Positions 53,201 through 63,700 of a stretch of DNA of 64,000 bases are shown here, piece by piece. The number at the start of each line of letters is the position of its first letter. Position 1 is the stretch's first letter. Made by a program: the position numbers and the translations under genes. The notes below the pieces were generated by a model. The model did no database searches, was not told the origin of the DNA, and worked only from the letters and a program-made list of their open reading frames with translations. The DNA comes from Exobasidium rhododendri (taxonomy: Eukaryota > Basidiomycota > Exobasidiomycetes > Exobasidiales > Exobasidiaceae): the NCBI GenBank assembly GCA_026210745.1, contig CP110630.1:4898001-4962000 (forward strand), given 5' to 3'.

Positions 53201-53817
53201 GCTGTGATTGTGGCTTTCCATACGTCACTCGATCTGAGGGAGGCAGAGGTCCCAACGATCGTTGCTCTTCCATCCATCTTCGTCCGCCGCCAGACGATCT
53301 TTCCTCCAGGTCCTTGGTCTCGTGCATCTCAGATATGCTTCTTTCATGATGTCGTTGAAAGTGTTGAGGGTTATGTTGCTGCCGATAGTCGTCTTGAGGT
53401 AAGTGATAGTTGAGGCCCATGCTTTGTGCTCGTATCTGCTCTGGGCTGCTGATGCTTTTATTGGAAGGATATCGCTGTTGGGATTGTGGTAGAGGTGGTG
53501 GTGGTGGTGGTGGCTGCTGGTTCTGACTATTTTTTTGATGTTGCTGTTGCTGCGATCCCTGAAAAGAGGAAGTGGAGGATGAAGGGGTAGCACGCTGATA
53601 AGCTGTGAGGTGCATATAATGGGAGCGAGAGAAGCAAGAAGTACAGTGAGGTCAGCGTCAGACTATCACACCTATTCTCCACGAGAAGGACTCGAGTAGC
53701 CAGTCACACCAGTAGGGGGAGACGGCTGCAACGGAACATATGTGGCTGCGCCCCCCACCGCCGTCTGCGCCTTGCTCGCGGAGATCAAAGGAGTACGACG
53801 GAATACTCACGATACAT
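50229..53817 (-). CDS. RXT3: Rxt3-like subunit of the Rpd3L histone deacetylase complex
   Basis: The preferred model has a 7-nt first coding exon (53817-53811, ATGTATC), a GTGAGT intron ending CCTCACAG, and exon 53602-50229, giving 1126 residues that start MYPYQRATPSS. The alternative is an ATG inside that intron at 53615 (start MHLTAYQR). The N-terminal three quarters are disordered, Pro/Ser/Gln-rich with poly-Pro runs (encoded near 53490-53510 and at 51931-51964). The Rxt3 domain is at the C-terminus: LLNRKIWGTDVYTDDSDVVA, MCVHAGWI, then SVILRIAPKLIAYKG and GVKSRSWGNCHDGVSLLIES. Rxt3 belongs to the large Rpd3 complex, which deacetylates promoter nucleosomes to repress transcription. Codons for low-complexity parts account for most of the extra length against yeast Rxt3. 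Confidence 0.88.
51931..51964 (-). repeat. GGA/TCC triplet microsatellite encoding poly-Pro in RXT3
   Basis: About eleven GGA units on the plus strand, read as a run of Pro codons on the minus strand, within the disordered region of the Rxt3-like protein. Confidence 0.85.
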
Positions 53818-54503
53818 GATGACACTTGGGGATCGACCTATCACGAGGGCAATTGCAAAATCAAGAGAATCTAAGAATGTGTTGCCATGCTATGCTGCTA
53901 CCAGTGCTGCAGTCTTGTTTGTGGATGCTGGGATGCGGACCTCTCTGTTTAGCTTGCTCTAGTGCACTACTCTGTGTATTGTCGTTGGGAGGGGGGAAGA
54001 GTGGTGGAGAAAGACAGACGGGAGGGAAGGAATGGATCGAATTAGCCGGGGTGCGAGATGAAGAAGAGCGAGCGAGCGGGTTCTTAATCTGAGCAGGGCC
54101 CCAAGAAGGGCGCGACAACGCTAACAGACGGGCGGTCGGGCTTATGTATACATCAGACTAGTGAAAACCCTGACGTATCGATCTTGTATTCTGATCAAGA
54201 ATACCAACTTGTCTTTTTTAATTACAACTTCTTGCACGGAATGAAAATGTGCGACACTTTTCATCTTTTTCACTCTGGACGTGGGCGCCATCCCGTCTCG
54301 ACAGGCCAGAGTGTGTGTGATCCACTGCAGACGTGTCCCGTTGCAAGAGACTCGAAAAATTGGCAAAATTGGCAAAAGGATGAGAAATTGAATGTTTCGA
54401 ATCGTCCTGTCTGAGATGATAGAGGACGTTGGGTATGATGGAAGACGAGAGTACAAGAGCGTAAGATTAGAGAGACGAAGGGAAGAGATTGTGTGAGCGG
54501 TGA
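53818..54503. other. Intergenic: RXT3 promoter and MP88-like 3' flank
   Basis: About 685 bp between two minus-strand genes. Short ORFs at 53826-54118 on both strands lack family features. The stretch 54340-54375 is A-rich. No RNA gene recognised. Confidence 0.45.
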
Positions 54504-55893
54504 CTAAAAGGCAGCAACGAAGACGGCAAGGGCACCCAAACCGAGGGCGAAAGGTAGTGCCGCTTGCGAGGTGAAGACAGAGGCGCTGCTGGCGGTGGCT
54601 TCTCGGGTGCTACTGGCGGCGGGCGAAGAGGCGGTGTTTGATCCTGGTAGAGTTCCGAATGGGGCCAAGCTGATCGCGTTCGTAAAGACAGCGGACCTCG
54701 TAGAGATGCTCGAAGAGGAGATGGTCGCACTACTCGAGGAAGAGCTGCTGGTGATGGTGCTACTGCTACTACTACTACTACTACTGCTGCTGGACGACGT
54801 GGACGAGGCTCCACCGAAGTTGGCTGCTGTTCCTCCCAAAGCGCCCGCTGTAGTAGCGACACAATTAGACGAAGCAGGAGCAGGGTGAGGTGATGGTACA
54901 GCAACTCCATTGGAAGTGTCATCCTGCACAAAAGTACCGAGGCCAGGATAGTTGTACATGATCTGCGCACAGAGAAGACCCGCAACATAAGACGACATGA
55001 AGCAGGTAATATTCTTCTGAATACTCACATCTTGCGCATCTGCACTATCGCAAGTGTCAAAGACATTGGCGTCATAGTCACCAGGAGCGTTGAAATCGCA
55101 TCCAAGAACGTCGTATGTCTTGAGGGAAGGAAGGGATAGATGAGAAAGCTGTTTAGTCACGAACAGGGACGGCACTCACATGTCTGCATAGACTGGTCGC
55201 GCGGTCACCGTCGTAGCACGCTCTTGTGCAAAATTGGGTCGCAGACACTTCGAGAGGGGGCAAGATGAGTACACGGCGACACTACAATTCGAGTCAAGTG
55301 TACAGACACTCACTAAAGGAGAACCACTCATGCGACTGGACACCGTTGATGAAGACTAGACCGCCGACTGGGTTGCCTACACCCGTTGCACCGCTGCAAA
55401 AAGGGGTAGCGGCGAGGATAGAGATGCTGTCAACCTTTACGAATGAGAAGGGTATTTGTTTTCCCTCTCCCACTCACTGAGGATCCAATTCGCCACCTTC
55501 GTCGTTTGGGGTGATGCCAATCTTTGTAAAGTCCCCCGTTCCCGTCACTTGAACGTAACTCTTCGAATACACGAAATGAGCTCCTTGAATCGTCCCTTGC
55601 GGAATCACCCTTGTACCTCTTCCTGCTTTTGTACAGTAAGAGATGACTTCGGCTTCAAAGTCTGCGACACCACCGCCAGGAGCAGGCGCCCAGACACAGA
55701 AGTCGGTAATGTCGTTCATATAGAGATTTTGGCAATTTGCAGTTTGACTGCTTGTAGTGCCGCATTCATTCGTGCCAAATTGACCATTTTCAGTTGTTTT
55801 GGGAAGACCAGTAGCGGATGGATAGTATGTCGCCGAGTACTGAGCAGTAGCAGAACCAAGCAAAGCAGCGAAGAGGGAGAGTCGGAGTGGCAT
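54504..55893 (-). CDS. MP88-like (macrophage-activating glycoprotein type) GPI-anchored secreted protein
   Basis: Exons 55893-55478, 55393-55314, 55247-55180, 55118-55029 and 54962-54504 give 370 residues. The ATG at 55893 opens the signal peptide MPLRLSLFAALLGSATAQ; an in-frame ATG 15 nt upstream is less well placed. The family blocks are NGQFGTNECGTTSSQTANCQ, NLYMNDITDFCVWAP, GTRVIPQGTIQGAHFVYSKS, VQVTGTGDFTKIGI, GATGVGNPVGGLVF, HEWFSFMSATQFCTRACYDG and RHTYDVLGCDFNAPGDYDA, then HPAPASSNC. These match the basidiomycete MP88/Cmp1 family, known in Cryptococcus as an immunoreactive mannoprotein. The last about 120 residues are Ser-rich, a likely O-mannosylated stalk, and end in a hydrophobic tail (ALPFALGLGALAVFVAAF) typical of GPI addition. 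Biochemical function is unknown. Intron 4 (54963-55028) is 66 nt, frame-preserving and without stop. Confidence 0.9.
54758..54792 (-). repeat. CTA/CTG triplet run encoding poly-Ser in the MP88-like protein
   Basis: About eleven triplets on the plus strand (TAC/TGC register) that read as Ser codons (AGT/AGC) on the minus strand, in the stalk just before the GPI signal. Length change would alter stalk length at the cell surface. Confidence 0.8.
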
Positions 55894-55976
55894 CTCGTGG
55901 TGGAACATATGGGTGAGAGGAAGATCGATGGAACCAGTGAAGGTCCATCTTCACATCGTTGCTCACAGAAGGGCAG

Positions 55977-55984
55977 CTTTTATG
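55977..55984 (-). promoter_or_regulatory. TATA-like element of the MP88-like gene
   Basis: CATAAAAG on the minus strand about 85-90 bp before the ATG at 55893. Position and sequence suit a TATA element. Confidence 0.45.
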
Positions 55985-56661
55985 TCATGCACCCTGATCG
56001 CCGTTGTCAGCCCCGGTCTGCTCTTCTCTATTTTCCCCTCTCCTATCCTCTCCTGTCCTTCTGCACATCTTGGAAGGGATCGCAGCGACATCGAATACCT
56101 CTTTCTACTGTAATTTTGTAGCGTCCGCGGTACTCCTAGGAGCCAGGTCATCTGGCACCGGTCCAGTGCCCGAATTTGCAATCGTCCTTGCCTGCATTTT
56201 AAACATTAGTCAATATATTCTCTTGGATTTACTGTGCATATTTCCCCTCCCCCCCTATATGCAACACGTCTCGGGATTAGACACAATGTGCGAATCATTT
56301 GTAGTGTACCGTCGCTCTAGATCTCATCTCTATTCTTTTACAACACTACTAGGTACTCTAAGAAAAAGTTAAAAAGAAAACATTCTCAGGCCAGATGTCT
56401 CTTCGGTGCATATCTTTAACATTTAAATTTACATCCCGGGGAAATTTGTATTCAGAGATCTTCCTTCTTTCAATTCAGAAGTGAGCACTCCATGTATACA
56501 TAGACTTCTGTTTTGCTTTCATTGCTTCTGTAGAGTTCAAAAGAAGGAACGCGTAATCAGTCCAAGAAGGAAGGCATGAGGTCGTGTCGCGACAATGCCG
56601 TACCGGTGGTCCGTGTTGGCTCCTTTCCAGTGACCGAGAGGCAGACGCCCACACGAATCTA

Positions 56662-56699
56662 ATCGGACAGAAGGTAGCACATCGGACAGAAGGTAGCAG
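56662..56699. repeat. 19-bp direct tandem duplication
   Basis: Two adjacent 19-bp copies beginning ATCGGACAGAAGGTAGCA that differ only in the last base (C or G). It lies 100 bp beyond the CDC14 stop codon, within its likely 3' UTR. Confidence 0.85.
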
Positions 56700-56798
56700 G
56701 GGAGATGTCTACCTTGCGAAGAAGGCACTGTGGAAGATCAGACGATGCATTGCGTGTGTAGTGGTACAAGATGGCTGCTATGGAAGGGATTGACGGCT

Positions 56799-58410
56799 TC
56801 AAACGGCGGCACGAAGATCCTTCATCTTGACAGGTGACACACTCCTAGCCTGCGCTCGCCGCACCGCCGGAGAAGGGCCTATGATGGATTTGAGTGGCGA
56901 AGAATGGGTGGAAGAGATGACGGCAGAATCTCTCGAAGAATTTGCACTGGCCGGCTGAATGACGTTGAAAGGATTCCTGTCTCGACTCCTTCCTCGTTCT
57001 CCTTGCTTTCGCGGGGAGGTACAAGCCGATCTCGCAAACGGCGTCAGTGCCGTCTTGACTGTTCTTTGACTCTCCTTTGAAACTGGCGCTGACTTGGTCG
57101 GGGCCAAGTTGACAGGCGTGCGTACTGAAGGCAAGCTTCTTTGAAGTTCCGCCTTGGTGAATGATGTCTGTATTGGTCTCGATCGAATAGCCTTGATTTT
57201 TTCTTGTTTCGGTGAGACAAATACTGCTCTCTCGCTTTTCAGCTTGACGGAGAAAGGTGATTGTTGTCTACCGTCACGCATCTCGACTCGTGCTTGCGTC
57301 TCTAGTGCTTTGCGAGGTCGATGACGATAGGTCTGACTTACTGCACTTCGAAACGAATCACTCAAAAGAGCACTCGCATCACCGACACCATCTCCGACCT
57401 GTTCTCCCCTAGTGCCCAGCTTTCTCTCTTCCGTGCCGTACTCGAAGAAAAGAAGAAATTCCGCACACTTGATAGCTAGAGGACTTTCTTGAACCTCATT
57501 CAATGTGAATTGTCTCTTACTGCCGCCCTTCTTCTCTAGTTCATTGCAGAAAGTGTGCCTTTCCATCAACGTCCGAACCACCTCCTCGCCCTTCAGAGTT
57601 TCTACCAAGATGAATGCCGAGGGCGACGAGATACTGATGCATATCAGGAGGTCGATAGCGTGAGCAGATGTGTTGCGCAAGAGCATCTGACTGGTCCAAT
57701 ACTCGGCGCCAATAAGATCGAAGATGAGCTGTGGTGGAAAAGGAGAAACAAGCCAGTAAGTAGATGTGCAGATTGCATCGAGCTTCTCTGTCCCACTCAC
57801 CTCCAGCGTACTTTTTCTCGCACAGATATTCAGACTTTCGTCATGTTTCAAGCACAATCCTTGAAGTATTGTGAAGCATGTGATCAATTGGGAGCATACT
57901 AGCTCGCTTTCGTCTGCGCTTTTACCTCGAAAATCAAATTGACACTGGAGATGGAGGCGGTGAACGAGACCGATGAGTGACAAGGCCACTGTGGAATGCG
58001 CTTTCGTGAGCCTGCAGGATTTCTTTTAGTCGGTAGGCTTTCCCCGCCTCCCTCCCCCCCCCATCCAACTCTCTACGTACGGCACGATTGTGGTCGCGTT
58101 TGCGCGTCCCACCAAGCGTTGTTTGCTGCCCGACTGGACGATGTTGGCTCGTCATTGTTTATGAGAACGATGTTGCCAAACTCCTGCTCCAGACTTGAGA
58201 CTGCCTTGAGCCTTTGTCTTGATGTCGAACGACTAGAATCGATCTAAGACGGAGGAGAACGTATCTATGAGCATGTGTGCACCCCCCCCCGGAGCCGATC
58301 TCCCCTCGCTCGCCTTGACGATTTTGAACGATGCCTGCTGTACTCACAATCTCGAGAAGCTCCTCTATGGTCTCATGTATGGGCGGACTGCGACTGAACA
58401 ATTCGAGCAT
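56799..58410 (-). CDS. Cdc14-family septation initiation network (SIN) protein
   Basis: Exons 58410-58348, 58243-58113, 58011-57801 and 57728-56799 give 444 residues. This is the fission-yeast-type Cdc14, a scaffold partner of the Sid1 kinase, not the phosphatase called Cdc14 in budding yeast. After splicing, the N-terminal helices read IHETIEELLEI then IDSSRSTSRQRLKAVSSLEQ, and WLTKAHSTVALSLIGLVHRL follows. Helical-repeat blocks include LVCSQLITCFTILQGLCLKH, ICARKSTLELIFDLIG and EVVRTLMERHTF, and the diagnostic SPLAIKCAEFLLFFEYG. The C-terminal about 200 residues are basic, Ser-rich and disordered (PFNVIQPAS, SSPLKSIIG). Sid1-Cdc14 acts at the spindle pole body to trigger septum formation. 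Intron 3 (57729-57800) is 72 nt, in frame and stop-free. Introns 1 and 2 hold C/G homopolymers (near 58057 and 58281). Confidence 0.85.
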
Positions 58411-58756
58411 GCTGCTGCCGTGCTGCTTTTGAGGAAGAAGAGAAACGAGATCGGTAGGTCATTCGCATAGAAGAGGCAGGCTAAAATTGGAACTAAGTCA
58501 TATTCTACTAAACATGTAGATGCGGCGTCATTCTGGTCAGAAAAGGGAAAAAGGTGTTGGTCTCGTCGGACAGGCTTCAACGCGTCGAGCCGTTGAGGTG
58601 AGATGAAGGGGGAGCCACGCGACGATTGGGCGACACAGGAGGCAAGGGGGTGCCGTCATCACAGTTCATGTCCATTTTCACGGTCGGGAAGGGAGTAATA
58701 GTCTCGCCTACAAAGATAGTGGCGCTTGACTAAGTGCACCTTTCTATCTTTAGAAT
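58411..58756. other. Intergenic: CDC14 promoter and 3' flank of the charged-protein gene
   Basis: About 345 bp between two minus-strand genes. No promoter motif or RNA gene recognised. Confidence 0.4.
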
Positions 58757-60061
58757 TCACTCATCAGCAATTCCTGGTCCTACTGTGCCAGGCGGAGGGG
58801 TGGCTAGGTCCCCCAAGGAGAGAGGCACGTTGCCGTCTTTCTTGCTGACTTCGAGGTGACTACTGCTCTTGACATCGCCTAGCTCTGTCATTTCAATCTC
58901 CCCCTCCTCCAAGCTGGACTGCTCCGCTCGGGCCACTGTAGAGTGTGTACCCGAATCCTGAGTCTCCGGCTCTGTTGTTCTCTTCAACGTTATGGTGGTA
59001 AGCTCATCGGCTACTTTGGATACCTTGGTCTGCTCCTCTTTCTCGCTGCCCTTTAAAGTAAGCATGCTCTTGATCTTCATCACAGAGGTACCAATCTTAA
59101 CGAGCTCGTCGCGAATTAAATCATCTTTCGACTTTGCCTTGAATGTGTCTGGCTCGATGGCTTGGACCACTTTACTTTCGGGGATGGGAATCGACATTCT
59201 TGCTCTCTTGGCTCTCGGTGTAGGAGAGGCTTCGGGAAGATCCTCACTCTCTTCATGCTCTTCCTCTTCTTCTTCAGAGGGTGTGGCACTCTTTATCAGT
59301 CGTGACTCGACCTTGGAAGGCAGTGGCTTGCTCGTCACTGCCTTTTGACGGGTGGGTACCTTCTTGATGCTTTTGGCGATTCCGGGCGACTTTCTTTGTC
59401 TGCGGCTGCCACCTCGAGTTGCTACATTGCGCCTCTCTTCTTTCTCTTCAGTGTCAGTATCAGTATTGGCATCGCTGTCACTTCCCGAAGCACCTCTTTT
59501 GTCTGCTTCACTCTCCATCTCACTTTCCTCCACAGTCTTGCGATTCATCCTAGTCTTGCTTGTCTTTGACTTTCGGTCGATTTGCTGTCCTCGCTTACTT
59601 TGAGGGCGCTTCTTCTTCTTTTCGTCGTAGGAATCTTGATCACTTTCTTCCGTTTCCGTTCCCGTTTCCGCCTCAACGTTGCTCTCGCTCTTGTCGCTCA
59701 TACTTTCATCCTTCAGATCCTCATCATCTTCCTCGTCGTCTTCATACTCGCTCTCGCTACGCTCTCGCTTCAACTTGCTACTGCCACTCGTCTCCTTCTT
59801 TTGCGGTTTGGTGGAAGGCATAGAAGCTTCCACCTTCTTTTTCTTGCTATCATTTGCCTTTCCTCGTACAGTCTTGTCTTGACCTGACTTGTCATTCACT
59901 TTTGTCGCCACCGTTGCTGAAGCTTTCTTCTTGTCATTACTGCTGCTGCTCGCTTTCTTCTTTGGACTTTCCTCCACTTCTTTGTTTTGCTTCTTCGAGG
60001 CCGTTGACGATGCAGTGGCTGTCTTTTTAGCTTTTGGCTTAGCTTTGGATGCGGGAGGCAT
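58757..60061 (-). CDS. Hypothetical charged, probably nuclear protein
   Basis: A single exon of 434 residues; family not recognised. The first about 300 residues alternate Lys-rich and acidic/Ser-rich blocks (MPPASKAKPKAKKTATASST; EYEDDEEDDEDLKDESMSD; DTDTEEKEERR; SEEEEEEHEESEDLPEA), with likely nuclear signals such as KKKKRPQSKRG and RAKRARMSIPIP. A short helical region follows (about 315-365: KSKDDLIRDELVKIGTSVMK, then KSMLTLKGSEKEEQTK) that may be the only folded part. The C-terminus is LATPPPGTVGPGIADE. The composition suits chromatin, nucleolar or histone-chaperone proteins; SER/ASP/GLU tracts are often CK2 sites. Nothing supports a specific role. Confidence 0.75.
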   Translation of the reverse strand: MPPASKAKPKAKKTATASSTASKKQNKEVEESPKKKASSSSNDKKKASATVATKVNDKSGQDKTVRGKANDSKKKKVEASMPSTKPQKKETSGSSKLKRERSESEYEDDEEDDEDLKDESMSDKSESNVEAETGTETEESDQDSYDEKKKKRPQSKRGQQIDRKSKTSKTRMNRKTVEESEMESEADKRGASGSDSDANTDTDTEEKEERRNVATRGGSRRQRKSPGIAKSIKKVPTRQKAVTSKPLPSKVESRLIKSATPSEEEEEEHEESEDLPEASPTPRAKRARMSIPIPESKVVQAIEPDTFKAKSKDDLIRDELVKIGTSVMKIKSMLTLKGSEKEEQTKVSKVADELTTITLKRTTEPETQDSGTHSTVARAEQSSLEEGEIEMTELGDVKSSSHLEVSKKDGNVPLSLGDLATPPPGTVGPGIADE

Positions 60062-60705
60062 GGTGTGCGCAGGGCGGGGAGGGAGGGTGGAAGTGAAATT
60101 CGATAGAGGAGCAGGGAGGTAGAGGCGGTCGAAGGGGTTGGTCAGAAGGGAAAAGCTCTATTGAAGTGTGCGCCGGACTGCGAAGTGACACTGGGACAGC
60201 CAGCTAAGTATGGACATTGCAAAGATGCTAGGACGTAGCGAGGCAACGCCGCCCGTCGCCGGCCCGTCTCGCACTACATTCACTCGCACGCTACGCACCG
60301 CATCTCTGTCTTTTCGCCTTGCTTGAGGAGTGGTGCGATAAACACTCAGTGTTGTTGCAAGGAGGCGAGTAGCGAAGCGGCTTTGTGAATAGTGAAGAAC
60401 AAACTCGTCCAAGCAAAAGCAAAGAATTAAATGATTATTGCATTCTACTATTGATGGGATATGATGTAGATGGGTTTGTGAGATTATTCGAACCACGAAG
60501 ACAACACTGCTGAGATAGGAAAGACGTTGATGCGGCAGAAGGCCAGAAGGGGAGGAGATTGGGAGAAATTTGATCCGAAAGTGACAGTGTGTGACAAGGA
60601 ACCCTCGAAACGAGAAGAAGGCGAGAGGCGAGAGTGCAGAAAAAGGAAGACGTACAATGAAAGGGGAAGCAGGAGAGAGGACTTGACCGCGTGTCCTGCG
60701 ACAAT
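60062..60705. other. Intergenic: promoter of the charged-protein gene and kinase 3' flank
   Basis: About 640 bp between two minus-strand genes. A minus-strand frame through 60158-60814 overlaps the end of the kinase gene and has no domain. No RNA gene recognised. Confidence 0.45.
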
Positions 60706-63700
60706 TCATCGAGTTCGGGGGCTCATGATGCCCATCCCGGAGACACCCAAGCCGACCGTGTAACCTGGTGCAGGACTGTTTGACGTGAGACTGTTTGGGA
60801 TGTCGAGTGTCCAATTGCGCTTCAAGGACTGGTAGATCTGCTTAAAGCTGGTCAAGGAACCTTTCTCTTGAATCAACGTAACACTCGTAGCATAGTGTTG
60901 CGCAGAGAGAGCAGGCGAATTCATCGCACTTCTGGGCGCACTACCAAAGGCTGGAGAAGCAGCCGAAGACATTGGCAAGATCTGGAACTCCACTCGAAAG
61001 CGCAACGGCTTGGAGTTGAATTCCTTTCCTTCCGTCATGCTGCACTTGAACACACCCGCATTCTCGCTGTCCTCGACAAAGACTCGAGCGCCCGAGTTGA
61101 GGAGTAGACGCTTGGTTTCGTTGTGGGTGATGGAAAAGTTTTCCATACTCATCAAAGTGGAGGTGGCGGGCTTCCAGTTGAACAGACCGGCAAACCAGCT
61201 CTGTTTTGGACTTGTGTTGAGAGATGGTGACATGAGACTAGACGAACCAGGCGTAGAGGGTGTAGGTGGACCACTGTACGCGCTCATAGCAGGACTCTTA
61301 CCGGTAAAGGGAGTGCCCAGATTGTTCAAGCCAATGTCCAGTCCAAGACCGGGATTCTTCTGTTGCAGCTTGGTAGGATGACCGTTAGGTACTTGTGCTC
61401 CTGCCTCTTGCAATCTCTCATACGCCAAGGAAGGCTTGACACTTGTCTCCGATCCTGCAGAGGACGATTGCTTTCGCTCGCTCTTCATTCTACCCAAGAG
61501 CAAGCTTCGCCTCTTGCCGAGTGTAGGAGGATTACTGCTGTTCGTCGTCTGCTGCGAGGTAGTGCTAAAGAGACTCGAAGTGCGGGGACTGCTTGCTTGG
61601 TTTGCCAAGACAGTCGACTTTCCTCGATTGTACGAGTCTCGGTCAAAGATGGACAACGGCTTCGTTTTGAGGGAAGGAGATGCCAGTGTGGGCGGTAGAG
61701 GTGACGTAGGCGTGTAAGGAAGACTGCTTGCTTCTGAATTTGTACCACTTCGAACACTGTACTGATCATCGTAATCCATGTCATCTTCAGCATCATCAAA
61801 TTGTGCCATCACGTCATCTTCACCATGATTCCTTCGTGAAGAAGATGCACCTCGACTAGGCGACCTCATCTCTGCCGCCACTCTCTCCAATTGTTTCAAT
61901 TTCAACTGCAAGCTTTCTGGTCTCTCCCCATTGACGCGGATACTGGCCAACTCATCAGCAATCTCGCGGAAGAATTGCTGCATCGAATCTTCTCCGATCT
62001 GCGGCACCCCAATGGACGGCGCAGCTTTGCCTTCGCCGTATGAACTGCTTGGTCTGCTGCCACCTGATCTGGAATTAGGTCGGGACCGATTCGAGTTGTT
62101 ATGCGCTTCAGAGGCCTTTGGTGTAGCTTCGTCTACTGCATTGGAAGGCGATCGCATCCTGTTCCTACTTGGTGTCAGAGGAGCGGTGGTGGGTGCTGTA
62201 ATTTTGATTGAAGTGATGTTGATAGCAGTATTGCGAGTCTCAGCATTGGTGGGAGATGTTGCTCGTCGGATCAGTGTGGTAGTGTCAACGGGCGACACTT
62301 CTTTGATAGTCTGCTGAGCATGCTTTGCACTTCCAAAGCCGTCAACAAGTACGGCTCTCGTCCTCAATGGCGATTGGGTGGGCGAGGGAAGGGGTCGAGC
62401 TTTAACGGCAGGTGACGTCATTTGAATTCGAGTGCCAGGGAGATCCAAAGAGTACCCTCTGGTCGGTGAAGGTCGTTCAACAGGCGTTGATCGAGGTCCT
62501 TGGGGTGAGCGAGGTGGATCAAAAGTGGCACGCAGAGGAGAGGACTGCATCGTCTTGACAGGAACCGTTGGAGATGGCTCATGTGTATTTGCACGGAGTA
62601 GAGGTCTTCTTGGCGAGGTAGAAGGAGCAGTAGCAGCAGCGACGGCCAATTGACTGGTAACTTTGTTTTCTTCAGAACTACTACTGCCTTCGAAAGACCT
62701 TCTCGGTCGCGCCCTTTCCTTTGAGCTCTCGGTGCTTTTGTTGACCTGTGACGCTGTGTTGATTCCTAGCGATAGACCCAGGCTATTTCCTTTCATGGGA
62801 CTTGCATGTCCAGTCACAACAGCCAATTCTCCTTCCTCTTCGTCATCTTCTTCGTCATCACCAGAGTAGTTTTCACGATGCTGGACCAGCAAAGAGTAAA
62901 AGGTCTTTTGCCAGTTCGATCCTTTGCTCGTCAATTGTGACACAATGTCAGCTTGACTGTACTCCGGCCAAAGTGTCTTTAGATTGTTGAGAATATCGGT
63001 GTCCAGGTGTTCAAGATCAAAGCGATCGCCCGTCAACTTGTCCAGACTGGTGGTCACTGGATTGCAATTCGACAGATTGTTGTGATCGGTAAACCATGGA
63101 TGCCTCATGATCTCCTTCATGTTCAATCGCTGTTCCGGGTCAATGACGAGCATCTTCCAAATCAAGTCCTTTGCTAGTGGGTCCAGATAATCTGGCATTT
63201 CGAATTTACCCAATCGTACCTTGCTTAGCAACGTTTGAATATTGGGATCATCAAATGGCAGTCTACCACAGAGCAAGGCGAATAGAATTATACCACAGCT
63301 CCAAATGTCACTCGCCGTTCCTTTGTAACTCTTTCCACTAACAATCTCTGGCGAAGCATAATGGGGAGAACCGCAACTTGTCTCCAGCATCTTTTCACTG
63401 GGCTGAAGTGCTGCCATACCAAAGTCGGCAACCTTGACGATCTTCTTTGTTGCATCTAGCAGGAGATTCTCCGGTTTCAAATCACGATGACAGATGTTGA
63501 AGCTGTGACAGTAGTGAAGACCAAAGATTATTTGACGAAAGTATGATCGTGCTTCGGAAGAGCGTAAGCGACCCTTTGAAACAAGATAGTCAAACAGTTC
63601 CCCACCAGCAACGTATTCCAAGATCAAGTACAGCTCCTTGCTTGTCTCGTAGACGTCAATGAGGCCCAGTAGATTAGGATGCTCAATGAGCTTCATAATG

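Larger units (their letters stand above)
55894..56798. other. Intergenic: MP88-like promoter and CDC14 3' flank
   Basis: About 900 bp. It contains the TATA-like element at 55977-55984, an A/T-rich zone at 56190-56500, and a perfect-but-one 19-bp tandem duplication at 56662-56699. No conserved ORF. Confidence 0.5.

Noticed and set aside
60158-60814. 218-codon minus-strand open frame after the kinase gene
   Set aside because: It overlaps the kinase KA1 end in another frame and shows no family character.
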